Source: Rhodococcus sp. IITR03 (GTDB lineage Bacteria > Actinomycetota > Actinomycetes > Mycobacteriales > Mycobacteriaceae). From it: 5,145 bases of DNA. Within the stretch, counting starts at the first letter, position 1. Each line of letters starts with the position of its first letter. Of this stretch, positions 1-5,145 are shown piece after piece. The stretch covers positions 141,095-146,239 of the forward strand of contig LATQ01000001.1 of the NCBI GenBank assembly GCA_001017865.1, given 5' to 3'. A model generated the notes under the pieces. It had not been told where the DNA came from and did no database searches. It was given only the letters and a program-made list of their open reading frames with translations. The translations under genes were made by a program, and so were the position numbers.

Positions 1-180
1 CATCTGCCACGATGGTGCATTATGCCGCACAGAAGATCCCCGCCATAAGAGACATGCTATTAACCAAGCGCGCACCCACTACCGCTGGCCGACCCGGCCA
101 ACCACTCGTCGACTCGAGTGAGCATCAATTGCCGGCCGCTCTTATCGACGCAAAGTACGACGCTCACCGATGAGCTCAAG
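1..180. other. Left flank without an assignable gene
   Basis: No recognisable gene lies between the left edge and the stop codon of the regulator at 181. One plus-strand frame stays open from base 3 to a TGA at 171-173 (56 codons, ending DAKYDAHR). It could be the tail of a gene cut off by the window edge and convergent with the regulator. Its third-position GC is visibly lower than that of the hydroxylase, and I recognise no motif in it. A small perfect hairpin sits at 86-100. Confidence 0.4.
86..100. terminator. Small GC hairpin downstream of the regulator (weak terminator candidate)
   Basis: TGGCCG (86-91) and CGGCCA (95-100) form a perfect 6-bp stem with a 3-nt loop, about 80 bases past the regulator stop. 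There is no T-tract on either strand, so it is not a classical intrinsic terminator. Actinobacterial terminators often lack the U-tail, which is the only reason it is listed. It could equally be chance in GC-rich DNA. Confidence 0.2.
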
Positions 181-1443
181 TTAGAGGGCTCCGGCAAGCC
201 ACTCGTGGATGCGGAGTGCGGCACGCAGATCGGTGGTCGTTTCATCCGAGTACCCGCACAGTTCCAACGCTTTGTTGACGCGGTAGGTCACCGTGTTCTT
301 CGATATGTGCTCTATTGCGGCGACCTTCGCCAAGCTGTGGTCCATATCGAGATAACGCCGGAGAGTGGAGCGAAGCTCAACCATGCGAGATTCCGGTTGC
401 GCGAGGGGGCCGAGAAGTCGGGAGGCGAACCGCTGCGCTGCGTCCGGCTCCGCGAGCAGTAGCGCCTCGAGTGCCACGTCTTCGTGCGCAACGGTGCACG
501 GCACCTGCCGGGCGCGAAGGCGGATCAATCGTTCGACCGCCTTGGCTTCGACATGACTTTGCCGGAAACCCTCCTCCCCGGCACCCGGCCCTCCGACGAC
601 CACGAAGGTGTCATCGAACTCCGGCAACGCGCTGCGCGAGCGGGAGCCGGGCGGGATGACCGCTCCCCATGCCCACACCGACTGAAGGCCTACCGGAAGC
701 ACCAGCGAGGCCGACAGTATGCCCCATTGCCGCAGCACCGTATCCACTACTGCGCGCAGATCCCGGGGTGAGTGTGGACCAGTCCAGGCAACGAGCGCGA
801 CATGCGGACCCGACAGCGGATACCCGAGCACCTTCTCGGCATGGACCCGATCGATGTCCTCGGCATTCAGGATCTGGTTCACCACATCGAATCGGGCTGC
901 AGACACCCCCGCGGCCCAGACACTCTGTTCCTCGATAAAGGCCGAAGCAGCCACCGCAGTGAAGTCGTCGTGTACCTCGAAGAGCAACACAGAAATCCGC
1001 CGAAGTTCGGCACTGCTCTCTGCGGGTGGGAGCAGCAACCGTGCCGCATCGAGCAGCGCCGCAGCCAGCACGGCGTACCCTACCCGAATAGCACGCAGCA
1101 GATCATCGAGTTCCATACCTCGACGAGCGAAGTCCCGAGCAATCTCCCCCACTTCGGCGCTGGCCAGTGTGGTATCGGACTCGCCGAGACCGGCCACCAA
1201 CATCAGTGCGCGCAGTGTGGTGGAGGTGGTGGCGCGACGCACTGCCTCCACGGCGGCTGCCTCGTCGGCGAGAACTGGAATCCTCTGAGCAATCCTGGCG
1301 GCGATGTCCTGGCCGACCTCGACCGACCAGCTCACCGCGCCGTCCCCGAGGGCATCCCTGATCCGCTCGGCATCCGGACTCAACCACTCGGCTTCGGGCT
1401 GCGGTGCACGCTCTCCAGAGAGCTCATGTGTCCAATGCGGCAC
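181..1443 (-). CDS. PucR/CdaR-type transcriptional regulator with C-terminal helix-turn-helix
   Basis: A 420-residue cytoplasmic DNA-binding regulator, probably controlling the divergent aromatic catabolism genes. The C-terminal 65 or so residues match the PucR-type HTH: a segment starting LRSTLRRYLDMDHSLAKVA, then HISKNTVTYRVNKALEL (379-395, including the typical NTVxYRxxK recognition helix), then a leucine-rich tail to residue 420. Residues about 40-165 are helical and resemble the RsbRD-type N-terminal domain common in actinobacterial PucR proteins. Residues about 175-300 correspond to the GGDEF-like CdaR middle domain. There are no membrane segments. The start is GTG: an in-frame TAA lies directly before it and a GGAAGG box lies 8 nt upstream. 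PucR proteins are often activators that sense a pathway substrate or intermediate. The ligand here is unknown, and control of the neighbouring operon is inferred from divergent placement and the palindrome between them. The family call is firm. Confidence 0.93.
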   Translation of the reverse strand: MPHWTHELSGERAPQPEAEWLSPDAERIRDALGDGAVSWSVEVGQDIAARIAQRIPVLADEAAAVEAVRRATTSTTLRALMLVAGLGESDTTLASAEVGEIARDFARRGMELDDLLRAIRVGYAVLAAALLDAARLLLPPAESSAELRRISVLLFEVHDDFTAVAASAFIEEQSVWAAGVSAARFDVVNQILNAEDIDRVHAEKVLGYPLSGPHVALVAWTGPHSPRDLRAVVDTVLRQWGILSASLVLPVGLQSVWAWGAVIPPGSRSRSALPEFDDTFVVVGGPGAGEEGFRQSHVEAKAVERLIRLRARQVPCTVAHEDVALEALLLAEPDAAQRFASRLLGPLAQPESRMVELRSTLRRYLDMDHSLAKVAAIEHISKNTVTYRVNKALELCGYSDETTTDLRAALRIHEWLAGAL

Positions 1444-1451
1444 TTAGGCAT

Positions 1452-1457
1452 CCTTCC
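1452..1457 (-). promoter_or_regulatory. Ribosome binding site of the regulator
   Basis: GGAAGG on the minus strand, 8 nt before the GTG at 1443. The in-frame TAA at 1446-1444 rules out any longer in-frame start, so this site and that stop together fix the start codon. Confidence 0.7.
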
Positions 1458-1485
1458 GATCCGCTCCTGCCCCGGTGAGCACATG

Positions 1486-1491
1486 ATTCTA
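1486..1491 (-). promoter_or_regulatory. Possible -10 box for the regulator gene
   Basis: Read on the minus strand this is TAGAAT, one base from the TATAAT consensus. It would place a transcription start about 35 nt before the GTG start. No convincing -35 hexamer lies 16-18 bp further upstream, so this is only a suggestion. Confidence 0.25.
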
Positions 1492-1564
1492 TTGGGCTAC
1501 AGACCAACTCTGTCCGGATTTCTTGGCTTCCAGACCGTAGCCGCGCAGGGCGACATCGGATGAA

Positions 1565-1598
1565 ATTGTGGAACAAATCACGTGACAGAGGCCACAAT
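1565..1598. promoter_or_regulatory. Composite palindrome, candidate operator for the PucR regulator
   Basis: ATTGTGG (1565-1571) and CCACAAT (1592-1598) are a perfect 7-bp inverted repeat with a 20-nt spacer. Exactly at its centre is a perfect 8-bp palindrome, TCACGTGA (1578-1585). Both share the dyad axis at 1581.5. The left arm also overlaps a small inverted repeat, TTGT-gga-ACAA (1566-1576). The element lies in the regulator/operon divergent gap, upstream of the TATAAA box. Its centre would be about 61 bp before a start at around 1643, a position typical of activator sites. Binding by the adjacent PucR protein is inference. Confidence 0.55.
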
Positions 1599-1630
1599 AT
1601 GAATACTACCCGGAAGCCCCGTCGCTTCCC

Positions 1631-1636
1631 TATAAA
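1631..1636 (+). promoter_or_regulatory. Candidate -10 box of the catabolic operon
   Basis: TATAAA, in one of the few AT-rich patches of the gap, would give a transcription start near 1643 and a leader of about 108 nt before the VOC gene. The matching -35 position (about 1608-1613, ACCCGG) is a very poor hexamer. That fits an activator-dependent promoter with the palindrome just upstream. No transcription evidence is available from the sequence. Confidence 0.4.
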
Positions 1637-1739
1637 GCATGTTCCCGTGCCTGATCACGTCCGTTGCACGGAGCGACCCCGACTGGCGGTCCACTCGGAG
1701 TCCACCGAGGTCTCTCGCCGATGACCATGCTCAACTTCA

Positions 1740-1745
1740 AAGGAG
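1740..1745 (+). promoter_or_regulatory. Ribosome binding site of the VOC gene
   Basis: AAGGAG, 5 nt before the ATG at 1751. It selects 1751 over the in-frame ATGs at 1721 and 1727 and the non-ATG start further upstream. Confidence 0.75.
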
Positions 1746-1750
1746 ACACC

Positions 1751-2321
1751 ATGACCTCTACCCCCAAATTCGCTCATGTTGTGCTGCAAACCAGCCGTCT
1801 CGAGGAGATGCGGGACTGGTACTGCACCGTCCTCGACGCTCATGTGGTCTTCGAAGGACACGGACTGTGCTTTATTACCTTCGACGAGGAGCATCACCGT
1901 GTTGCTCTGCTCGGCGCCCCCGTCGAACTCGAGGCACGTAACCCGGGGCTGCCGGTATGCACCACTCCGCCTACACCTTCGACACTCTGGAGGACTTGCT
2001 CGATCGGTACGACATGCTCAAGGCGAAAGGTATCGAGCCGAAGGTTCCGATTCAGCACGGTGTGACTACCTCGCTGTACTACCAGGACCCGGACGGGAAC
2101 TTCGTCGAATTGCAGATCGACAACTTCGCCACCCCCGACGAAGCGACCGAATACATGCGAGGGCCGGAGTACGGCACCAACCCCGTCGGCGTGTCGTTCG
2201 TCCCCGAATTGATGCGCGAAGCTCTCGCTGCGGGGGTGCCGGTTTCGGAGATCACCACCCACACTTGGCTCTCGAGACCAGTCCTGATCTGCCGGATCCG
2301 ATGGTCGCGCTGACCAGCTGA
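1751..2321 (+). pseudogene. VOC-family single-domain extradiol dioxygenase-like protein, broken by two frameshifts as written
   Basis: This gene reads as one 190-residue VOC (glyoxalase/extradiol dioxygenase fold) protein once two single bases are restored. Frame 2 carries residues 1-68 (HVVLQTS to NPGLP). The reading then continues in frame 1 (MHHSAYTF to EITTHTW) and finally in frame 3 (ALETSPDLPDPMVALTS, stop at 2319-2321). The breaks fall at GG 1954-1955 and GG 2267-2268. Adding one G at each gives LPGMHHSAYTF and THTWALETSP. The likely metal ligands are all present: H9, H72 and E120 in the restored protein. Y110 lies ten residues before the glutamate, as the catalytic Tyr does in BphC-type enzymes, in the motif YYQDPDGNFVEL. 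The likely role is Fe(II)-dependent ring cleavage of a catechol-type intermediate, but VOC folds also include isomerases and lyases. It is the first gene of the plus-strand set, 58 nt before the FAH gene. The breaks may be sequencing errors, in which case this is an intact gene. Confidence 0.82.
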
Positions 2322-2365
2322 CCCAGCGGTCGCTACGGCTTCTGACACATTCTCGATCGTCTCTC

Positions 2366-2371
2366 GAAGGA
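2366..2371 (+). promoter_or_regulatory. Ribosome binding site of the FAH-family gene
   Basis: GAAGGA, 8 nt before the ATG at 2380. It supports that start and independent translation of the gene after the 58-nt gap from the VOC stop. Confidence 0.6.
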
Positions 2372-2379
2372 CTCGTCTC

Positions 2380-3269
2380 ATGCGTGTGGCAAATCAATCC
2401 GGCAGGCTCGTACTCGTTGAGGACGGCCGTGCGGTCGATGTGGAAGCCGCCAGTTCTGGGCGTTTTTCCGCAGATCCGCAAGTGATCTTTGAGCGATGGG
2501 ACGAATTCGTCTCGTGGGCGCGAGCCGTGGAGTTCTCCGAGTCCCGTTCGGTGATCGAATCGGAACTGCAGGCGCCGGTTCCCCGTCCGGGTCAGATCTT
2601 CGCCGTCGGCGTGAACTACGCCGATCACGTCGAAGAATCCGGTCTCGAACTTCCCGACACACCGTTCGTGTTCACGAAGTTCCCTGCATCCGTTGCCGGA
2701 CCGTACGACACGATCGAGCATCCCGGCGGTCGGTGGACTTCGAGGTCGAACTCGTTGCGGTCATCGGCAAGGACGCCCGCCATGTCCCGGCGGAGCAGGG
2801 CTGGGAGTACGTCGCCGGCCTCACACTCGGGCAGGACCTCTCCGAACGTGATTTGCAGCTTTCCGGCCCTGTGCCGCAACAATTCTCCCTCGGAAAGTCG
2901 TTTGCCGGCTTCGCACCGATCGGCCCCGTGCTCGTCACGCCGGACGAGTTCACGGACCGGGACGATATCGAGGTGAGCACCATCCTGTCGGGCGAACTCA
3001 TGCAAAAATCCCGCACCCGTCATTTGATCTTCCCGATCCCGGTTCTGGTGTCCTACCTGTCATCGATCGTGCCGTTGCGTCCCGGTGATCTGATCTTCAC
3101 CGGCACCCCAGCGGGAATCGGATTCACCCGCGAGCCGAAGCGGCTCATCGGCATCGACGACGAACTCGTCAGTCGCGCGACGGAATCGGTGAGATGCGCC
3201 ACCGGTTCGCCGCCACCGATCGCCCCCACCCCCTCACCACTTTGTCCAGGAGCACTCCCCCGTGTCTGA
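2380..3269 (+). pseudogene. Fumarylacetoacetate hydrolase (FAH) family enzyme, broken by two frameshifts as written
   Basis: FAH-superfamily enzymes hydrolyse, hydrate, isomerise or decarboxylate acylpyruvate-like products of aromatic ring cleavage, using a divalent metal. Residues 1-118 are in frame 1, including the motif IFAVGVNYADHVEESG (73-88). At GG 2732-2733 the reading moves to frame 3, continuing VDFEVELVAVIGK. Restoring one G gives HPGGRVDFEVELV. The expected metal ligands are present: E122, E124, and D153 in GQDLSERDLQ. GKSFAGFAPIGP and GDLIFTGTPAGIGF (237-249) also match the family. A second -1 shift in CGCGCGAC (3174-3181) leads to GIGEMRHRF in frame 2, the usual end of the fold, at about residue 277 and near the normal family length. 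The true stop is uncertain. TGA 3267-3269 would overlap the hydroxylase start by 8 nt but needs a further shift. The frame carrying GIGEMRHRF runs on to TGA 3314-3316, which looks too long. The exact reaction cannot be told from sequence alone. Confidence 0.82.
3248..3252 (+). promoter_or_regulatory. Ribosome binding site of the hydroxylase gene
   Basis: AGGAG, 9 nt before the GTG at 3262. No ATG is nearby in the right frame, and the FAD-binding beta strand begins within eight codons. Together these fix GTG as the start. Confidence 0.65.
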
Positions 3270-5028
3270 CATCACAGTTCCCGTACTCATCGTCGGAGGC
3301 GGCGGATGCGGCCTGACCACCTCCATCCTATTGTCCGAGCACGGAATCGATCATCATCTAGTCGAGCGGCACACCGATACCTCCCCGCTGCCGAAGGCGC
3401 ACTATCTCAACCAGCGCACCATGGAAGTCTTCCGACAGTATGGTGTCGCCGATTCGATCTACGAGGTCGGTACGCTACCGAGGAACATGGGCAAGACGCG
3501 GTGGGTGACCTCCCTCGGTGGCGACGGTGAACTCGATGGCAAAACCTTGTTCACCCTCGATTCCTTCGGAGGTGGCGGACTGGAGAACAAGTACGCCGAG
3601 GACAGCCCGTGCCTGTCGAGCAATTATCCGCAGGTGCGTCTTGAGCCGTTGCTGCGCCGGCACGCGGAGCAGCGGGCACCAGAGTCCATCCACTTCAATC
3701 GGGAACTGGTGTCCTTCACCCAAGATGACGACGGTGTCGATGCGGTGATCCTCGACCGGAAGACGCAGGAAACGTACACCGTCCGGGCACAGTACCTGGT
3801 CGCTGCGGACGGGGGGAAGACCGTCGGCCCGGAACTCGGGGTGACGATGGAGGGTCCGAGCGGGATCCTGGACATGGTCAGTACCCACTTCACCGCGGAC
3901 TTGTCGCAGTACTGGGAAGACGACGTGCTGATCACCTGGCTGGTCAACCCGGAAGGCGCCGGCTCCTGGCACAGCGGCGCCATGGCCGCCATGGGTCCGA
4001 CCTGGGGTAAGCACTCGGAAGAGTTCGTCATTCACTTCACCTTCCGTCCCGATGACCCGAATCGCTTCGATGAGGAAGCCATCGTTCCCCGACTGCGGGA
4101 GTTGCTCAAGCTGCCCGATCTCGAACCGCAGGTCCACAAGGTCAGTCACTGGATTCTCGAAGGCGTGCTTGCCGACAAGTACCAGCTCGGTCGGGTCTTC
4201 CTCGCCGGCGACGCCGCCCACCGCCACCCACCGACAACCGGCCTCGGTCTCAATACCGCGATCCAGGATGCCCACAACCTGGTGTGGAAACTTGCCGCGG
4301 TCCTGCAGGGAGACGCCGCACCGGCCCTGCTCGACACGTACGAACCCGAACGGCGTTTGGTGGGGATGCGCAACGTCGACTGGGCGATGTTCACCTTCCT
4401 CAACCACATGGTCATCGACGCCGGTATCGGTTTGAGTCCCGAGCAGCCGCTCGAATTGCGTACCCAGGTGTTCCGGGACTTGTTCTCGGATACCCCGATG
4501 GGGGAAACACGCCGGGCGCGGGCCTTCGAGGTGGCCAATACCCAGCGCACCGAATTCCAGGCCCACGACCTGGAAATCGGCTTCGCTTATCAGGACGGCG
4601 CGGTGATCCCGGACGGCAGCGAGGCGCCGCCTCGGGATCCCATGGGCAGTGTGTACTTTCCCACCAGCCGACCCGGGCACCGTCTTCCCCATGCATGGCT
4701 CGAACACCACGGACAGCGGGTCTCCACTCACGATCTCGCCGCGCCCGACACCACGTTCGTGCTCATCACCGGCGGTCAGGGCCAGGACTGGGTGAGCGCG
4801 GCGGATGCCGCCGAGAAGAAGTTCGGGATTCGGGTCAAGACCGTCACGATCGCCGACGGCGCCGAATACAATGACGCCACCGGCCGCTGGAACGAGCTTC
4901 GTCAGATCTCAGACGCCGGAGCGATCCTGGTGCGGCCGGACAACCATGTCGCCTGGCGCAGCGCCGATCGCGTTGCCGATCCAGCCGGTGAGCTGACTCG
5001 CGCTGTCGCCACCCTCCTGTCCCGCTGA
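3262..5028 (+). CDS. FAD-dependent aromatic (phenol-type) hydroxylase, TfdB/phenol 2-monooxygenase family
   Basis: A complete 588-residue class A flavoprotein monooxygenase, predicted to hydroxylate a phenolic ring ortho to an existing hydroxyl using O2 and NAD(P)H in the cytoplasm. The Rossmann FAD site is GGGGCG (12-17), with E35 at the end of strand 2 (LVER). The PKAHYLNQRTMEVFRQYG segment (44-61) is characteristic of the TfdB/MhpA/PheA group. The DG motif is AADGG (181-185) and the GD motif is FLAGDAAHRHPP (313-324), followed by GLGLNTAIQDAHNLVWKLA. Residues about 455-588 form the thioredoxin-like C-terminal domain found in phenol hydroxylases, ending with the signature LVRPDNHVAWRS (556-567). 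The length is typical of TfdB (about 590-600). It starts at the end of the FAH gene, so translation may be coupled. Third-position GC is high and the frame is clean throughout, in contrast to the two genes before it. Family membership is firm. The substrate (phenol, chlorophenol, hydroxyphenylpropionate, resorcinol or another) is not determined. Confidence 0.95.
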   Translation: MSDITVPVLIVGGGGCGLTTSILLSEHGIDHHLVERHTDTSPLPKAHYLNQRTMEVFRQYGVADSIYEVGTLPRNMGKTRWVTSLGGDGELDGKTLFTLDSFGGGGLENKYAEDSPCLSSNYPQVRLEPLLRRHAEQRAPESIHFNRELVSFTQDDDGVDAVILDRKTQETYTVRAQYLVAADGGKTVGPELGVTMEGPSGILDMVSTHFTADLSQYWEDDVLITWLVNPEGAGSWHSGAMAAMGPTWGKHSEEFVIHFTFRPDDPNRFDEEAIVPRLRELLKLPDLEPQVHKVSHWILEGVLADKYQLGRVFLAGDAAHRHPPTTGLGLNTAIQDAHNLVWKLAAVLQGDAAPALLDTYEPERRLVGMRNVDWAMFTFLNHMVIDAGIGLSPEQPLELRTQVFRDLFSDTPMGETRRARAFEVANTQRTEFQAHDLEIGFAYQDGAVIPDGSEAPPRDPMGSVYFPTSRPGHRLPHAWLEHHGQRVSTHDLAAPDTTFVLITGGQGQDWVSAADAAEKKFGIRVKTVTIADGAEYNDATGRWNELRQISDAGAILVRPDNHVAWRSADRVADPAGELTRAVATLLSR

Positions 5029-5044
5029 GTCCACCCCGCCTTTG

Positions 5045-5077
5045 CCGGGCGATCGCTATATGTCAGCGGTCGCCCGG
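5045..5077 (+). terminator. Strong stem-loop after the hydroxylase gene
   Basis: CCGGGCGATCGCT (5045-5057) pairs with AGCGGTCGCCCGG (5065-5077): 13 pairs including one U-G wobble, with a 7-nt loop. It begins 17 nt after the hydroxylase stop. No T-tract follows; the next bases are GCGATGCATC. It may be a U-less actinobacterial terminator, a partial terminator, or an mRNA-stabilising or processing hairpin between this gene and the next. The structure is seen directly; its role is inferred. Confidence 0.55.
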
Positions 5078-5105
5078 GCGATGCATCAACCCGAAAGGAC
5101 TCTCA

Positions 5106-5145
5106 ATGATCCTGTCAAGCCGCCACCGCGGTAACCGGCACATTC
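5106..5145 (+). CDS. Start of a further plus-strand gene, cut by the window edge
   Basis: An ATG at 5106 follows a GAAAGGA ribosome binding site (5093-5099) with a 6-nt spacer. The frame is open to the end of the window, giving 13 codons (MILSSRHRGNRHI). The same strand and the 77-nt gap from the hydroxylase stop suggest a further pathway gene, possibly separated in expression by the stem-loop. Too little is visible to name a family. Confidence 0.5.
   Translation, partial: MILSSRHRGNRHI

Larger units (their letters stand above)
1444..1750. promoter_or_regulatory. Divergent intergenic control region
   Basis: This 307-base gap separates the minus-strand regulator from the plus-strand catabolic genes and must carry both promoters. 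Its AT-richest part is about 1560-1640, which contains the composite palindrome (1565-1598) and the TATAAA box (1631-1636). The 100 or so bases before the VOC gene contain small imperfect hairpins such as TCCGT/ACGGA (1660-1672) and CTCGG/CCGAG (1694-1709), which are too short to interpret. An in-frame ATG at 1721 would add ten residues to the VOC protein but has a poorer ribosome binding site than 1751. Confidence 0.7.

Noticed and set aside
60..245. Minus-strand open frame whose tail contains DEWLAG, resembling HEWLAGAL at the end of the PucR regulator
   Set aside because: Only about six residues match, the preceding residues show no helix-turn-helix pattern, and the frame overlaps the real regulator end. 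I take it as coincidence rather than a remnant of a duplicated regulator.
772..1563. Long plus-strand open frame (263 codons) opposite the regulator
   Set aside because: It is the antisense shadow of the regulator. It has no recognisable motif, an odd composition rich in His, Gly and Cys, and no good ribosome binding site.
1577..1660. ATCACGT occurring twice in the control region (1577-1583 and 1654-1660)
   Set aside because: A single 7-mer repeat 77 bases apart is weak. The second copy lacks the palindromic partner and the flanking arms of the first.
1950..2270. Programmed ribosomal frameshifting as the explanation for the VOC gene breaks
   Set aside because: No heptameric slippery sequence or downstream pseudoknot is evident at either site, and four separate events in two neighbouring genes would be needed. 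Lost bases explain the pattern more simply.
1894..2721. Minus-strand open frame of 275 codons across the broken VOC and FAH genes
   Set aside because: Its length could suggest that the plus-strand genes are not real. However, the plus-strand pieces carry clear VOC and FAH motifs, and the minus reading has no recognisable domain.
3475..4731. Long minus-strand open frame (418 codons) opposite the hydroxylase
   Set aside because: It is a mirror of a high-GC coding sequence with strong third-position bias. The plus strand carries every motif of the hydroxylase, and the minus reading shows none of any family.

Overview
The window looks like chromosomal or plasmid DNA from a high-GC actinobacterium, probably Rhodococcus or a close relative such as Gordonia or Nocardia. 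This is inferred from the high GC at third codon positions, the GTG starts, the purine-rich ribosome binding sites and the protein families present. No 16S or other taxonomic marker is here, so the genus is a judgement.

Layout: positions 1-180 hold no gene I can assign. A PucR-type regulator runs on the minus strand (181-1443). A 307-base divergent control region follows (1444-1750). It contains a 34-bp composite palindrome (1565-1598) made of two nested inverted repeats with the same centre, and a TATAAA box about 33 bp downstream of it. Three plus-strand catabolic genes follow: a single-domain VOC/extradiol-dioxygenase-like gene (1751-2321), a fumarylacetoacetate hydrolase (FAH) family gene (2380 to about 3269), and a TfdB/phenol-hydroxylase-like FAD monooxygenase (3262-5028). 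After a 13-bp GC-rich stem-loop (5045-5077), the first 13 codons of another plus-strand gene begin at 5106.

How the genes may work together: the flavin hydroxylase would add a ring hydroxyl to a phenolic compound, the VOC protein would cleave the resulting catechol-type ring, and the FAH-family enzyme would process the dioxo-acid product. The PucR regulator, transcribed divergently, would switch the set on through the palindrome. The family assignments are well supported. The substrate and the order of steps are inference.

Main anomaly: as written, the VOC and FAH genes are each broken by two apparent -1 frameshifts, while the genes on both sides are intact. All four can be repaired by restoring one base, three of them a G in a GG run, and the repairs rebuild conserved motifs exactly. 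This points to sequencing error (homopolymer shortening or GC compression), with recent decay of the two genes as the alternative.
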